Assembly (NCBI RefSeq): GCF_026391055.1
Contig: NZ_JAPLET010000019.1
Location: 453,143-517,142 of the forward strand
DNA: 64,000 nt
From: Spirosoma sp.
GTDB taxonomy: Bacteria > Bacteroidota > Bacteroidia > Cytophagales > Spirosomataceae
Reading direction: 5' to 3'
How positions within the stretch are numbered: position 1 is the stretch's first letter; each line of letters starts with the position of its first letter. Positions 1 to 9,045 of the stretch are shown one piece after another. The translations under genes and the position numbers were made by a program. Under the pieces are notes generated by a model. The model saw only the letters and a list, made by a program, of their open reading frames with translations, was not told where the DNA came from and ran no database searches.

Positions 1-1
1 C

Positions 2-925
2 ATCGATGCGGGCGTTACGATGGACAACCAGCTTGTGTTCGACATTTTTACCAACACAATCCGGGCTGCGCAAGCTCTCGGGACTGATGCTGACTTCGTG
101 AAAATCGTTGCGTCGAAACTGGCGCAATTACCGCCCATGCAGGTTGGTAAGCACGGCCAGCTACAGGAGTGGATCGATGATCTGGACAGTCCGGACGACA
201 AGCACCGGCATATCTCGCACCTTTACGGCCTATACCCATCGGCGCAGTTGTCGGCCTACCGCACACCTCAGTTGTTCCGGGCCGCCCGCAATACGCTTGA
301 ACAGCGGGGCGATGCATCCACGGGCTGGTCGATGGGGTGGAAGGTTAACTGGTGGGCACGGCTCCTGGATGGTAACCGGGCCTATCGACTCATTACGAAT
401 CAGCTATCGCCCGTTAGTGAAGGCGGCAGAAACCGGCCCGGCGGTACGGGAGTTGGCGGCACGTATAACAACCTTTTCGATGCGCATCCGCCGTTTCAGA
501 TCGACGGGAATTTTGGCTGCACGGCGGGTATCGCCGAAATGCTCATGCAAAGTCATGACGAAGCCATTCATTTGCTGCCTGCCTTGCCAGACCGCTGGCC
601 AACGGGGCGTATCGGCGGCCTTCGGGCACGGGGCGGCTTTGAAATCGTTTCGATGGACTGGAAAGAGGGAAAGGTGGCCAGCGTAACTATCAAATCGACG
701 CTGGGTGGAAACTGCCGAATTCGGGTGCCCAATGAATTACAGGCAAAGGGGTTCAAGACAGTCCTGAATGCAGCAACGAACGCTAACCCGTTTTATCAGC
801 CGGTAGTTGTTAAAGACCCCATTGTTTCGCCCCAGGCGCAGCTCATCATGGCCAAACCCCGGATCGGGCAGGTGTACGATTTTGCAACCCAGCCCGGAAA
901 AAGCTACACTTTGATCATGAAGTAG
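2..925 (+). CDS. GH95 alpha-L-fucosidase, C-terminal part (5' end outside window)
   Basis: The frame is open to the left edge (IDAGVT precedes the first Met at 20), so this is the last 307 residues of a longer gene; GH95 enzymes are usually about 750-800 aa. The fragment holds the end of the (alpha/alpha)6 barrel, with the family-typical DKHRHISHLYGLYP block (around residue 65) and NLFDAHPPFQIDGNFG (around 150), then a C-terminal beta domain. GH95 enzymes cleave alpha-1,2-linked L-fucose (or L-galactose) from glycans with inversion, normally in the periplasm or outside the cell. The signal peptide would lie upstream of the window. A FucP-type permease at 12.1 kb fits fucose use but is not in the same operon. 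A hairpin follows the stop codon. Confidence 0.9.
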   Translation: MDAGVTMDNQLVFDIFTNTIRAAQALGTDADFVKIVASKLAQLPPMQVGKHGQLQEWIDDLDSPDDKHRHISHLYGLYPSAQLSAYRTPQLFRAARNTLEQRGDASTGWSMGWKVNWWARLLDGNRAYRLITNQLSPVSEGGRNRPGGTGVGGTYNNLFDAHPPFQIDGNFGCTAGIAEMLMQSHDEAIHLLPALPDRWPTGRIGGLRARGGFEIVSMDWKEGKVASVTIKSTLGGNCRIRVPNELQAKGFKTVLNAATNANPFYQPVVVKDPIVSPQAQLIMAKPRIGQVYDFATQPGKSYTLIMK

Positions 926-944
926 CGAAAGTCCGTTATTGCTG

Positions 945-987
945 GCTAACACCCCGACATAGTCACAGGCTATGCCGGGGTGTTAGC
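945..987 (+). terminator. Hairpin after the GH95 gene
   Basis: Arms 945-962 and 970-987 pair over 18 positions with one A/C mismatch around a 7-nt loop. It lies 20 nt after the GH95 stop codon. No T-run follows, so intrinsic termination is likely but not certain. Confidence 0.5.
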
Positions 988-1178
988 TGACCTCCGACCG
1001 GCACTTACTGACTAATCTGATAGAAGGCGGTCAAAAAACGCGAATTATGTTGACATCCTAAAACCTACTGTAGCGTTTGATAACCTAAGACGACGAAAAT
1101 CTAACTGCACGACACGCCTAATTGGTAGGCCGGGCAGTTTATTTCAACTACATCACTAACTATTGACAGAACTCTGGT

Positions 1179-2048
1179 TCAGGCTTTGTAGGCTTTTCGA
1201 AGGACACTGCCAATTAGGCTTCCGGCAAACGTAAGCCCGACAGAACCGAATAGGCTGAACACTTCAACTTCCCGGTGTGTACTGAGGGGGTCCGGCCCGA
1301 CCAGCCCATAATAGCCTACCAGAATAAGGAATACCTGAACCAACGCCAGCATCCATCCTTTACGCGGCTCCAGAAAACCAAGGCCAACCGCCGAAGCCGC
1401 AGCCCACAGATAAGGCCAGTGAATAACCGGACTCTCTTTGATGATGTAAAGCAGGATTAAGCCACTCATAACTGTTAGACCAGCGTTTAATATAAGCTGC
1501 CGATCAATGAATGCACGTTTACCCGGTGGCTGAATCAGGGCTTTTGTACGACCCATCTCATCCAGTCGGCTGGCCTTGTCCATGTCCTGTTGAGCGTCCA
1601 TGTCCTGCCGGAGTTGCTGACGGGTCAGGCCACGCCATCGGTAGGGCTCAGCAGCTTCACCGTGGGAATGAAAAATTGCTTTATCGAAATCCTGAAAAGC
1701 AGTTGTATAGTCATGAGCCTGAAAGTGGATTTGTCCACTTTCGGTATGCAGTTCGGCGAGGGTGTCATCGTAGCTTTTTCCCCGGTTCAGGTCGTCGAGT
1801 GCTGCTTGTGTATCGCCCAGAGACCGGTAAATACGAGCCCGGTAGAGATAAGCTACCGACGAGTCGGGCGTTGTACGAATCACGTTGTTGAAGTAGGCAA
1901 GGGCTTCGGCATACTGATCGTTCTGATAAAGCGTGATCCCTTCCCGTAACCGATCGGCCTCTAATTCGGCTTTAGACCGCTGGTCGGCATAGTAGCGTAA
2001 ATAAATGATATACCCGATAAAAGCAGTGAGTGCCGTGAGTTCAAGCAT
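1179..2048 (-). CDS. TPR-repeat protein with C-terminal membrane segments
   Basis: A 289-aa protein when started at ATG 2048; a TTG at 2072 would add eight residues. The N-terminus is one hydrophobic segment (LTALTAFIGYIIYLRYY), so the protein is probably membrane anchored. Residues about 35-150 form three to four tetratricopeptide repeats (EGITLYQNDQYAEALAYFN, AYLYRARIYRSLGDTQAALDDL, DYTTAFQDFDKAI). The C-terminal third has three more hydrophobic stretches. TPRs bind other proteins; the partner cannot be told from the sequence. It stands alone, opposite in direction to both flanking genes. Confidence 0.75.
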   Translation of the reverse strand: MLELTALTAFIGYIIYLRYYADQRSKAELEADRLREGITLYQNDQYAEALAYFNNVIRTTPDSSVAYLYRARIYRSLGDTQAALDDLNRGKSYDDTLAELHTESGQIHFQAHDYTTAFQDFDKAIFHSHGEAAEPYRWRGLTRQQLRQDMDAQQDMDKASRLDEMGRTKALIQPPGKRAFIDRQLILNAGLTVMSGLILLYIIKESPVIHWPYLWAAASAVGLGFLEPRKGWMLALVQVFLILVGYYGLVGPDPLSTHREVEVFSLFGSVGLTFAGSLIGSVLRKAYKA

Positions 2049-2239
2049 AAGTGTATAGTAAGCCGCCCCCAAAATTGGGGCTATTTAAGTATTTAAACAT
2101 GTTCCTATAACTAGCAAGCAGGCTTCATTCTTGCCTTAATAGGTATTTATTGGCTAATGGGGTATTATTTGCGCAGGATGAATTCACTCGTATCAGTGTA
2201 GCACCTCAATACTAAGAAAAAAGTTGAACTTGTAATTTG

Positions 2240-3034
2240 ATGCCCATGCGTACAAAAACCTCAAGACGAACATTTCTGATGTCGTCGGCTCTCCTTGGGT
2301 TGGCATCCGGTTCATTTCCAGAAGTGGCTAGGGCCAATACCCTACCTGATGGCCAACGGAAAGAAACCGGGCTTGTCTTCCTATTTCAGGGCGATTCGAT
2401 AACCGATGGTAACCGGGGCCGGAACACCGACCCAAACCACATTATGGGACATGGGTATGCCTACGCAATAGCCAGTCGAATCGGAGCCGATTTTCCAGAG
2501 CGGGATTTTATCTTTTATAACCGAGGTATCAGCGGCAACAAAATTACGGACCTACAGAAGCGCTGGCAACCCGACACGCTGGCTCTCAAACCGGACGTGC
2601 TCAGTATACTGATCGGGATTAATGATACAGGAGCAACCATCAATAAACCCGCCGAAGCAACAACACCTGAGCAGTTCGAAACGATCTACCGCAGTTTGCT
2701 TGATGAATGCCGACGGGCTAATCCGGAAACCCTCTTTGTATTGGGTATTCCGTTTGTGTACCCCGTGGGAAGTCGGCAAGAGAACTGGGAGCGCTGGCAG
2801 AGCGACACCCGGAATCGGCAGGTGGTAATCCGGAAACTAGCGACCGAATTCAACGCCGTTGTAGTCGATTACCCCGCCGTTCTCGATCAGGCGATTGCAG
2901 GAAAAAATACGGAATATTGGGTGTGGGATGGCATTCACCCAACGGTGTTTGCACATGAGCTGATGGCTCGCGAATGGCTTAAACAGGTAAGCCAGCGGCT
3001 GAAGTTTTTAAAGAAGTACAAACGCAGTTTTTAA
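2240..3034 (+). CDS. SGNH/GDSL-family hydrolase, secreted
   Basis: A 264-aa esterase-type SGNH hydrolase. Block I is FQGDSITDG with the nucleophilic Ser near residue 52. Block III is IGINDTG (GxND). Block V is WDGIHPTVFAH, giving the catalytic Asp and His near the C-terminus. The N-terminus has a twin-arginine-like leader (TSRRTFLMSSALLGLASG) ending near an AxA site, so export by Tat is likely. Members usually deacetylate carbohydrates or hydrolyse lipids or esters; the substrate is not predictable. ATG at 2240 or 2246 fits better than TTG 2237. Monocistronic. Confidence 0.88.
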   Translation: MPMRTKTSRRTFLMSSALLGLASGSFPEVARANTLPDGQRKETGLVFLFQGDSITDGNRGRNTDPNHIMGHGYAYAIASRIGADFPERDFIFYNRGISGNKITDLQKRWQPDTLALKPDVLSILIGINDTGATINKPAEATTPEQFETIYRSLLDECRRANPETLFVLGIPFVYPVGSRQENWERWQSDTRNRQVVIRKLATEFNAVVVDYPAVLDQAIAGKNTEYWVWDGIHPTVFAHELMAREWLKQVSQRLKFLKKYKRSF

Positions 3035-3217
3035 TCGTCTTTTGTAAACTGACGCAGTATCATAATAGCTGATTGTAGGCAGTGAAATTGTCTCAGCGTG
3101 AAATTGGGTGATGGTTAAAAAAATGTTAAACTTAGTACTTGTTGTTACTTAAGTGATGTATAAGTAATTATATTGGCGACTAATAATCAATATTGTATAC
3201 TTAGATAGATAGATAAA

Positions 3218-3409
3218 TTGGCTGAGCACTTAACATTAGCTTCTGGAAGTAGGCCGAAAAAAAATTTGCCTACCTGTCCCAAATGCGGTGATTGGTCATC
3301 GGTTGAGCGGGTACCTCGTGGAAAATTAATTCGTAACCTTTTATTTTTCCTGCCCCTTCGTGCTTATTTGTGCTATAGATGCAGCCGTAGATTTTACCGG
3401 TTCTTATGA
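3218..3409 (+). CDS. Small zinc-ribbon protein (63 aa)
   Basis: It has two CxxC knuckles, CPKCGDW (residues about 19-25) and CYRCSRRFYRF at the C-terminus, about 30 residues apart and separated by a basic, hydrophobic stretch (LIRNLLFFLPLRAYL). This is a compact treble-clef or zinc-ribbon fold. The only start is TTG (3218), just after a short run of GATA repeats. The function is unknown; it may bind nucleic acid or sit at a membrane. The clean cysteine pairs argue that it is real despite its size. Confidence 0.6.
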   Translation: MAEHLTLASGSRPKKNLPTCPKCGDWSSVERVPRGKLIRNLLFFLPLRAYLCYRCSRRFYRFL

Positions 3410-3557
3410 GTCTCTGAGGCTGTCAATAGTATGGTTCATCGACAGGGCGTATCGTATCCTTCGATTGGCCTGGGGTAACCGCTAATCGGATTATGGAGGA
3501 AACGGATCGTTTGATGAGAAATTTGTTAAATTTAGGCGTAAACGAACCCGGACCAAC

Positions 3558-4445
3558 ATGAGCCAAATCAATAAAGAAGACCTCAAACAGGAAGTGTTTG
3601 ACCTGTATGATGACTATGCCCACAACCGGATTGACCGGCGCGACTTTGTGCAAAAGCTGTCTACATACGCTGTAGGTGGTATTACCGTAGCGTCTTTGAT
3701 GGGGTTTCTCACGCCTGATTATCAGGGGGCTATTCAAATCAAAGAAGATGACCCCCGCATAACTTCGGAGTATATTACGTATCCATCGGCCAAGGGGGGC
3801 GGAACAATCAAAGCTCTACTGTCGAAACCAGCCAATGCAAAAGGCAAACTCGGCGGTATTGTTGTGGTACATGAAAACCGGGGGCTTAACCCACACATCG
3901 CCGATGTTGCCAGACGGGCGGCCTTAGCCGGGTTTGTTTCAATTGCCCCCGATGCGTTAAGCCCCTTAGGTGGCTATCCGGGTAATGACGACGACGGCCG
4001 TGCCCTGCAAAGTAAACGTGACAGAAATGAAATGCTGGAAGATTTTATAGCAGCCAATGACTATTTGAAAACCCAGAAAGACTGCAATGGCAAGGTTGGT
4101 GTTGTTGGTTTTTGCTTCGGAGGGTGGATTGCCAACATGATGGCTGTGCGGCTTCCGGACTTATCAGCTTCTGTTCCGTTTTATGGCGGTCAGCCCACGG
4201 GCGATGATGTGGCGAAAATAAAGGCTCCTCTGCTGTTACATTTTGGCGAGCTGGACAAAGGGGTTAACGCGGGTTGGCCTGCTTACGAAGCGGCTTTAAA
4301 AGAGAACCATAAAGAATACACAGCCTACGTATATCCAAATGCGAATCATGGCTTTCATAACGATACAACCCCCCGTTACGACAAAGCCGCAGCCGAACTG
4401 GCCTGGAAGCGTACCATCGACTTCTTCAACGCAAAACTGGCCTGA
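3558..4445 (+). CDS. Dienelactone hydrolase-family protein
   Basis: A 295-aa alpha/beta hydrolase of the carboxymethylenebutenolidase type. The nucleophile elbow is GFCFGG (Cys, near residue 190). The acid is in FGELDKG (Asp, near 230) and the histidine in NANHGFHND (near 260). A 60-residue N-terminal extension has an RRDFVQKLSTYAVGGITVASLMGF stretch resembling a Tat leader set inside a charged helix, a form common in exported DLH proteins. These enzymes open lactone rings in aromatic catabolism, but most homologues have no known substrate. ATG at 3558. A bidirectional terminator separates it from the convergent kinase remnant. Confidence 0.87.
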   Translation: MSQINKEDLKQEVFDLYDDYAHNRIDRRDFVQKLSTYAVGGITVASLMGFLTPDYQGAIQIKEDDPRITSEYITYPSAKGGGTIKALLSKPANAKGKLGGIVVVHENRGLNPHIADVARRAALAGFVSIAPDALSPLGGYPGNDDDGRALQSKRDRNEMLEDFIAANDYLKTQKDCNGKVGVVGFCFGGWIANMMAVRLPDLSASVPFYGGQPTGDDVAKIKAPLLLHFGELDKGVNAGWPAYEAALKENHKEYTAYVYPNANHGFHNDTTPRYDKAAAELAWKRTIDFFNAKLA

Positions 4446-4538
4446 TTAACTTTTTAAGAGGTTCTTCTCGAAGAGATAACAGCATAACAGGCACGGCACT
4501 ATCAAAAAGTAAATAGCTGTAACTTTTCTCTGTAATAC

Positions 4539-4582
4539 GATTTTTCTGAAGCGCGGCCAGTAAACCACGCTTCAGAAAAATC
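4539..4582. terminator. Bidirectional terminator between convergent genes
   Basis: Perfect 15-bp arms at 4539-4553 and 4568-4582 enclose a 14-nt loop. The outer arms contain T5/A5 runs, so the stem works as an intrinsic terminator on either strand. It lies between the + strand hydrolase and the - strand kinase remnant. Confidence 0.75.
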
Positions 4583-4688
4583 TCACCCTTGCCCAAGGCA
4601 AGCGAATACAGGACTGTCGATGATCAATTCATTTCAGAGAATTAATCGGGACTGCAACACTTCAGTTAATTCCTTGCGGGAAAGATCT

Positions 4689-5934
4689 TTATTCATCAAT
4701 TGTCAAGTACACACTACAGGTGGCACCCTGTCCGGGTTTACTGGTTGCATTAACAGCGCCCCCGTGGTTGGCTACCACTTTTTCGCAGATGGGCAGGCCA
4801 ATGCCTGTCCCGGCATATTCGCTACGGCCATACAAACGCTGTAACACCTGAAAGATGCGGTCCAGATACTTTTCATCAAAACCAACACCATTGTCGGCCA
4901 CATCAATCCGATAATACTGACCAGTCGCTCGGATTGGTTTAGCCGAAGCCGGTAATTGACTCCGCTCAATCGAATAAGCGTTGATCTGAATGACTGGAGC
5001 TACATCCTTTCGGCGAAACTTCAGTGCATTGCCTATTAGACTCTGGAACAGTTGGTCTAACTGGGAGGCATCGCCCTGGACGTTAGGTAAGGGGCCTGTG
5101 CTGATAGTTGCTCCTGTGTCTTTAATTACTAATTCCAGGGAAACTAAGGCACGATCAATAATTTCCGGCAACGATACCGATGCTGTAAGGTCACGCTGGG
5201 TATTGATCCGCGAATAGTCAAGCAGGTCTTTGATTAAGGTTGGCATTCTACTGGCTGCCAATTGCATGCGCTCCAGGTAGGCAAACTGTTGTTGGTTGTT
5301 GTTAGAGCGTAACAGTAAACCATTGGCTTCTTCCAATTCTTCATTGAGGGCTACGTATTCTTCGTTGCTTGCTTCCAGTTCTTTGTTGATAGCCGCCAGT
5401 TCTTTCGTTCGCTGAAACACTAGTAGCTCCAGATCGGTCGAAAGGTTCCGATAACGGGTTTCGCTGTGGCGTAGCTCTATTTCTGCCACCTTACTCGGGG
5501 TACTTATTGAACCAATTCATGGATACCTCATTATACGACTGATAAGGCTGCTCCGAATCCAGATAAAATATCATGGCGGGCACGGTGTCCCGCAGGAGTT
5601 GCAGGTGAGCCTCACTTTCCTCCCGATTTTAATGGGCCAGCAAAAGCCGCACCGGCTGATTCCAGCCAAAATAAGGCTCTCCTCTTTGGTACACTTGGCG
5701 GCAGACAGCTAATAGTGGCTAATCATATAATTCGGGCATGATCAATACCAGCGGTTGACCTATGCTGATCCTCGGTCCATCAGGACCAGCACGGCGGGAT
5801 TGGCCATTTCGATCACTAAGTCTTCGCCCTTTAACAGCAGGATGGCTACCGGAGCCTGTTCGATGGCCTGCCGAAACTGGATTGAGCTAACGTCCGACCC
5901 GTGCCGGACGCTGCCCATTTCTAGCTCACTAGCG
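4689..5934 (-). pseudogene. Decayed PAS-domain histidine kinase lacking its H-box
   Basis: The longest open stretch (4689-5489) encodes a coiled coil (ELEASNEEYVALNEELEEAN), then jumps from NNNQQQFAY directly to LERMQLAASRM. In this kinase family these blocks are separated by roughly 40 residues holding the SHDLQEPLR H-box, so the phosphoacceptor histidine is gone. The rest of the dimerisation helix and a complete HATPase domain (NALKFR, DNGVGF, GTGIGLPICEK) remain. Upstream, 5490-5934 still reads as PAS sequence (FRQAIEQAPVAILLLKGEDL; LRDTVPAMIFYLD) but is split by several stops and frameshifts. It cannot act as a normal sensor kinase. Confidence 0.85.
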
Positions 5935-5941
5935 AGTCAGC

Positions 5942-6646
5942 CTAGCACACCTCACCGGGTGTACAGGCAGGGCCGTCTGCCTGCACGTCAGTAAGAACAG
6001 GATTTGCGTTCTCCCATTCTGTCCAGGCTGTGTTGAGGGCACCCAGGAATGTTTCAGGTTGTTGTGCACCCGAAACGGCATACCGGCGGTTAAGTACGAA
6101 GAAAGGTACACCCCGCGCCCCTACCTGCTGCGCTTCATATACATCCCGGTTTACGGCATCTGCAAACTGGTTGCTGGCCAGTAGTTGCTCAACAGCCGTT
6201 TCATCCAGACCAATTTCGGTGCCCAATTCCAGCAGGGTGGCATGGTCGGAGGTGTCGCGTCCTTCGGTGAAATAAGCCTTGAATAACCGTTCTTCAATGG
6301 CATCGCCCAGACCGTGTTGTTTAGCCAGCTGAATAAGCCGATGGGCATCCCATGAGTTGGCAACTACGGCTTTATTCAGGTCGTAGGATAGGCCTACTTC
6401 CCGCGCCATGCCAGTGACATGGTCGTTCATGCGTTGGGCTTCGGCCAGGCTCCAGCCCTTTATTTCGGCAAGATACTGATTGATGCTCTTGCCTGGCTGG
6501 GTCTTCATGTCAGGATTCAGCTGAAAGCTTTTCCAGACAATATTAATCTGCTCTTTGTGCTCAAACTGATTGAGGGCCTGCTCGAATTTCCGTTTGCCAA
6601 TGTAGCAAAAGGGGCACATGATATCACTCCAGATTTCTACGTCCAT
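5942..6646 (-). CDS. DsbA-family oxidoreductase (FrnE-like)
   Basis: A 234-aa thioredoxin-fold protein of the DSBA/FrnE family. The N-terminal EIWSDIMCPFCYIGKRKFE carries the CPFC active site near residue 10, followed by the all-helical insertion and the cis-Pro loop GVPFFVLN near residue 168. There is no signal peptide, so it acts in the cytoplasm. Family members are dithiol oxidoreductases or isomerases related to 2-hydroxychromene-2-carboxylate isomerase. Start at ATG 6646 is preferred because MDVEIW is the normal family N-terminus; ATG 6676 would overlap the upstream gene. Probably cotranscribed with the pentapeptide gene (10-nt gap). Confidence 0.9.
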   Translation of the reverse strand: MDVEIWSDIMCPFCYIGKRKFEQALNQFEHKEQINIVWKSFQLNPDMKTQPGKSINQYLAEIKGWSLAEAQRMNDHVTGMAREVGLSYDLNKAVVANSWDAHRLIQLAKQHGLGDAIEERLFKAYFTEGRDTSDHATLLELGTEIGLDETAVEQLLASNQFADAVNRDVYEAQQVGARGVPFFVLNRRYAVSGAQQPETFLGALNTAWTEWENANPVLTDVQADGPACTPGEVC

Positions 6647-6656
6647 GGTTTGTAAA

Positions 6657-7220
6657 TTATGTAACGATGATGTCATATTTGTTCAGCAAACCGGGAAGGC
6701 TATGTAGCGAAAACTTTGTTTTTCTGATCTTGTTTTGATCAGGGTCCATGCTTAAGTTGTACGAACTCGAAAAGTCAGTTTGCGTCAGCGTATTCGTGGC
6801 AAATACCGTCAGTTCGAGATTACAGTTTTTGAACAAGGCGCCACTCAGGTCGCAGTTTAAAAAACGAGCTTCGCGCAGGGAGCAATCCACAAAGTGGGTC
6901 TTTTTCAGGTTTCGATTGAAAAATGAAGCGTAATCGAGCTGGCACGTCTGAAAATCGACATGGAAGCCGAAGGCGCTGCATTGCCCGAAATTGACCCCGT
7001 TCAGCTTGCAATCGGTAAACAGCACATCGTCGAGCTTAGTGCCCTCCAGTACTGCCATGCCCAGGCTACAGTCGGTGAAACGGCAGTTAACGAAGCTCGT
7101 GCCGCCGAATATTACTTTAGACAGGTCGAGGTTTTTAAAGGTACATTGCTCAAAACTGTGGCGGAACCACTGCTCCGGTTCGTCCGTAATTTGATCAAAT
7201 ACCTGGTCGCAAAAATCCAT
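6657..7220 (-). CDS. Pentapeptide-repeat protein
   Basis: A 187-aa protein built mostly of A(D/N)LXX-type pentapeptides (FKNLDLSKVIFGG, FVNCRFTDC, FTDCKLNGVNF, FLNCDLSGALF), which form a right-handed quadrilateral beta-helix. It is related in form to the Qnr/MfpA gyrase-binding group, but this fold is found in many proteins of unknown role. ATG 7220 (MDFCDQVFDQ) is the natural start; 16 more residues are possible to 7268. It sits between a WYL regulator and a DsbA-like gene in the same direction. Confidence 0.85.
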   Translation of the reverse strand: MDFCDQVFDQITDEPEQWFRHSFEQCTFKNLDLSKVIFGGTSFVNCRFTDCSLGMAVLEGTKLDDVLFTDCKLNGVNFGQCSAFGFHVDFQTCQLDYASFFNRNLKKTHFVDCSLREARFLNCDLSGALFKNCNLELTVFATNTLTQTDFSSSYNLSMDPDQNKIRKTKFSLHSLPGLLNKYDIIVT

Positions 7221-7292
7221 TTGTAAGCGGTTGTAAAGAGTGTATTCTGGTATCGGAATAAATACCAAACCTACCGCTGGTTTAGCTAAACA

Positions 7293-8339
7293 TCAAACCC
7301 GCGAGTCTTTTGCTGCTGGTGTTTCCGGATCTGCATAGGCATCCACGCCCGCCTGTAACCGCCTGATAATAACCCGGCGCAGACGCTCCGGCTCCAGCAC
7401 CTGCATGCCTTCGCCAAACCCCAGAATTTCTTTTTCGAGTTCAAAATTGTGCTGGACAGTAAGTTGGATAACAATGCCATCGGGCCTTCGCTCAACCACC
7501 TGTTGCGATTGGTGTAGTGGCTTGGTTTCGACATAAGGCGCATGAAACTGGCTCACAAACAACCTTACTTTTATGGGGCGCATCCGTTCGCTGACCGAAA
7601 CACCGATCACATCGCGGTAATAAAGATCGGGGTCCAGGTGTTGGTTGGCGATGTAGTCAATATCTGGTGCTGGCGTTATGCCCAGCATACGGTCGAGGGC
7701 CAGGTTCATGGTATACCGTTTGCCATCGCACACACCCACGGCAAACCAGCGGTTCTTGAACTCTTTCAGCCACCATACATGAAAGGTGAACGTTTGTGGC
7801 AATCGAGCCGAAAACGACTGGTACTCGATCCGGAGTGTATGTTGCTGAATAACGGCCTGGTACAGCTCATCCAGATAGTGCAGCCCTTTCAAACTCTCAT
7901 TTTTCTCGAAGTCAATGACCGGGGCCGACTTCCGGGCGGTCGAGTACACATGGTCTTCCAGCTTCTGAACCACTTCATTCAGGGCCGTAAAATGTGAGAA
8001 TCCCTTGAACTGCTTGAGTACTTCAACCGCTTCGTTCATCCGCGACAGATCACCATCCGACAGGGGGATGTTGGTGATGCTATAGGCGGGGTCTTCGTAG
8101 GTGTAATATTTTTTGTCGATGACGACAATGGGCGCAAAGTACCCCAATTTATCGCTGCGCATCAGTTGAAGGTCGGCCTGTACGGTGCGACGGCTGATGC
8201 CTTTATCCATCCCTTCGAACTCATACAGCGCTTCTGATACTTTCGCGATCAGGTCGTCGAGCGTCCATTTGCGTTGTCGGTTGCGCAGGCAGGCATCCAG
8301 CGTTTTGTAGCGGATAAGGGCGTTTCGGTTAGCAGGCAT
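7293..8339 (-). CDS. WYL-domain transcriptional regulator
   Basis: A 348-aa protein. The N-terminal 60-70 residues are a winged helix (RNRQRKWTLDDLIAKVSEAL; ISRRTVQADLQLMRS). A WYL/Sm-like domain follows from about residue 140 (HTLRIEYQSFSARLPQTFTFHVWWLKEFKNRWFAVGV), and a WCX C-terminal extension ends in VLEPERLRRVIIRRLQAG. WYL regulators sense nucleic-acid or nucleotide ligands and often control stress, repair or defence genes. The pentapeptide gene lies only 72 bp downstream and may be a target or operon partner (inference). Confidence 0.9.
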   Translation of the reverse strand: MPANRNALIRYKTLDACLRNRQRKWTLDDLIAKVSEALYEFEGMDKGISRRTVQADLQLMRSDKLGYFAPIVVIDKKYYTYEDPAYSITNIPLSDGDLSRMNEAVEVLKQFKGFSHFTALNEVVQKLEDHVYSTARKSAPVIDFEKNESLKGLHYLDELYQAVIQQHTLRIEYQSFSARLPQTFTFHVWWLKEFKNRWFAVGVCDGKRYTMNLALDRMLGITPAPDIDYIANQHLDPDLYYRDVIGVSVSERMRPIKVRLFVSQFHAPYVETKPLHQSQQVVERRPDGIVIQLTVQHNFELEKEILGFGEGMQVLEPERLRRVIIRRLQAGVDAYADPETPAAKDSRV

Positions 8340-8540
8340 GGCGATTAGTGAATAATGATGAGTAGGTAGGATTTTTTGAAAAGTTAGAAAATAGTTTCAT
8401 CTGCGCAAAAACACTGCGTAGTTACGCCTAATCTTTGTAACGACGGGAAAGTCCATTACCAAACCTGACGTGGGTTTCTGTATAGCCCCGTAGTATCGTC
8501 ATCACTGATGTGCGCTATGCTGTTGGTACTGGATGATTTC

Positions 8541-8645
8541 GTCTCTAATCTGTCGGTCGGAGGTTCGAATCCTCCTCTTGTTTCGGCGGGGTAGCTCAGT
8601 GGGTAGAGCAGCAGGGAAACGCAGGTTCGAATCCTGCTATCAACT
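8541..8645 (+). pseudogene. Mosaic of broken tRNA pieces
   Basis: Two textbook T-arms (5-bp stem, TTCGAAT loop) lie at 8559-8575 and 8621-8637. A correct D-arm (GCTC-loop-GAGC, 8594-8609) precedes the second, but only 11 nt separate D-arm and T-arm, so the anticodon arm is missing. The 5' acceptor piece before the D-arm does not pair with TATCAAC after the second T-arm. Upstream of the first T-arm I find no D-arm and no stable anticodon stem. Neither half can fold as a working tRNA. It looks like the residue of a tRNA cluster or a used integration site. Confidence 0.65.
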
Positions 8646-9045
8646 TGCATAAAGTTGATCCATTGGTTGGGAAGAAGGCCACTTCAACAAAGGCTACCAT
8701 AGAGAAAAATCAGTGAGGAGTTATCCGGTTGTGTGGCTGTCATGGCTATACAACAGTCGTTTTTCGATCGGATTGAGCAACGCCAGCAGGCCGGTTTCGT
8801 AATTGATGGGTGTGCGTCGTGACAGAAGAGAACGTTGGATAAGTTATTTGGAAGCGCCCTGGGCACTCTCAAAACGTAGTCAACCAATTTTCCAGACCGT
8901 CGAACCAAAGCAATGGCTAACCGGCTTCCGCAATGCCCAAACGGGGGGCTTCTTACTGGTTTTGTTAATCGTTAATTAGGTTTCGGTATTGGATGTATGG
9001 TATTGTTAGCCCCAAACCCGTAAACGACGCCACAAACAAGTATCA
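8646..9045. other. Intergenic region with a possible 57-codon ORF
   Basis: No recognised gene. An ATG at 8806 opens a 57-codon frame to the stop at 8977-8979 on the + strand; its product is basic and ends in a hydrophobic run (GGFLLVLLIVN). A 26-codon frame (starting MAIQQSFFDRIEQRQQAG) overlaps its start. They may be one short gene broken by a frameshift, or chance. The promoter of the slipin gene should lie in the last 100 bp. Confidence 0.3.

Noticed and set aside
5755..5994. A + strand ORF of 79 codons
   Set aside because: It lies antisense to the PAS part of the kinase remnant, which explains its amino-acid bias.
8541..8575. A functional amber-suppressor tRNA (CTA in the anticodon position), which would link to the TAG inside the AraC gene
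   Set aside because: The putative anticodon stem does not pair and no D-arm precedes it; ordinary genes here end in TAG as well.
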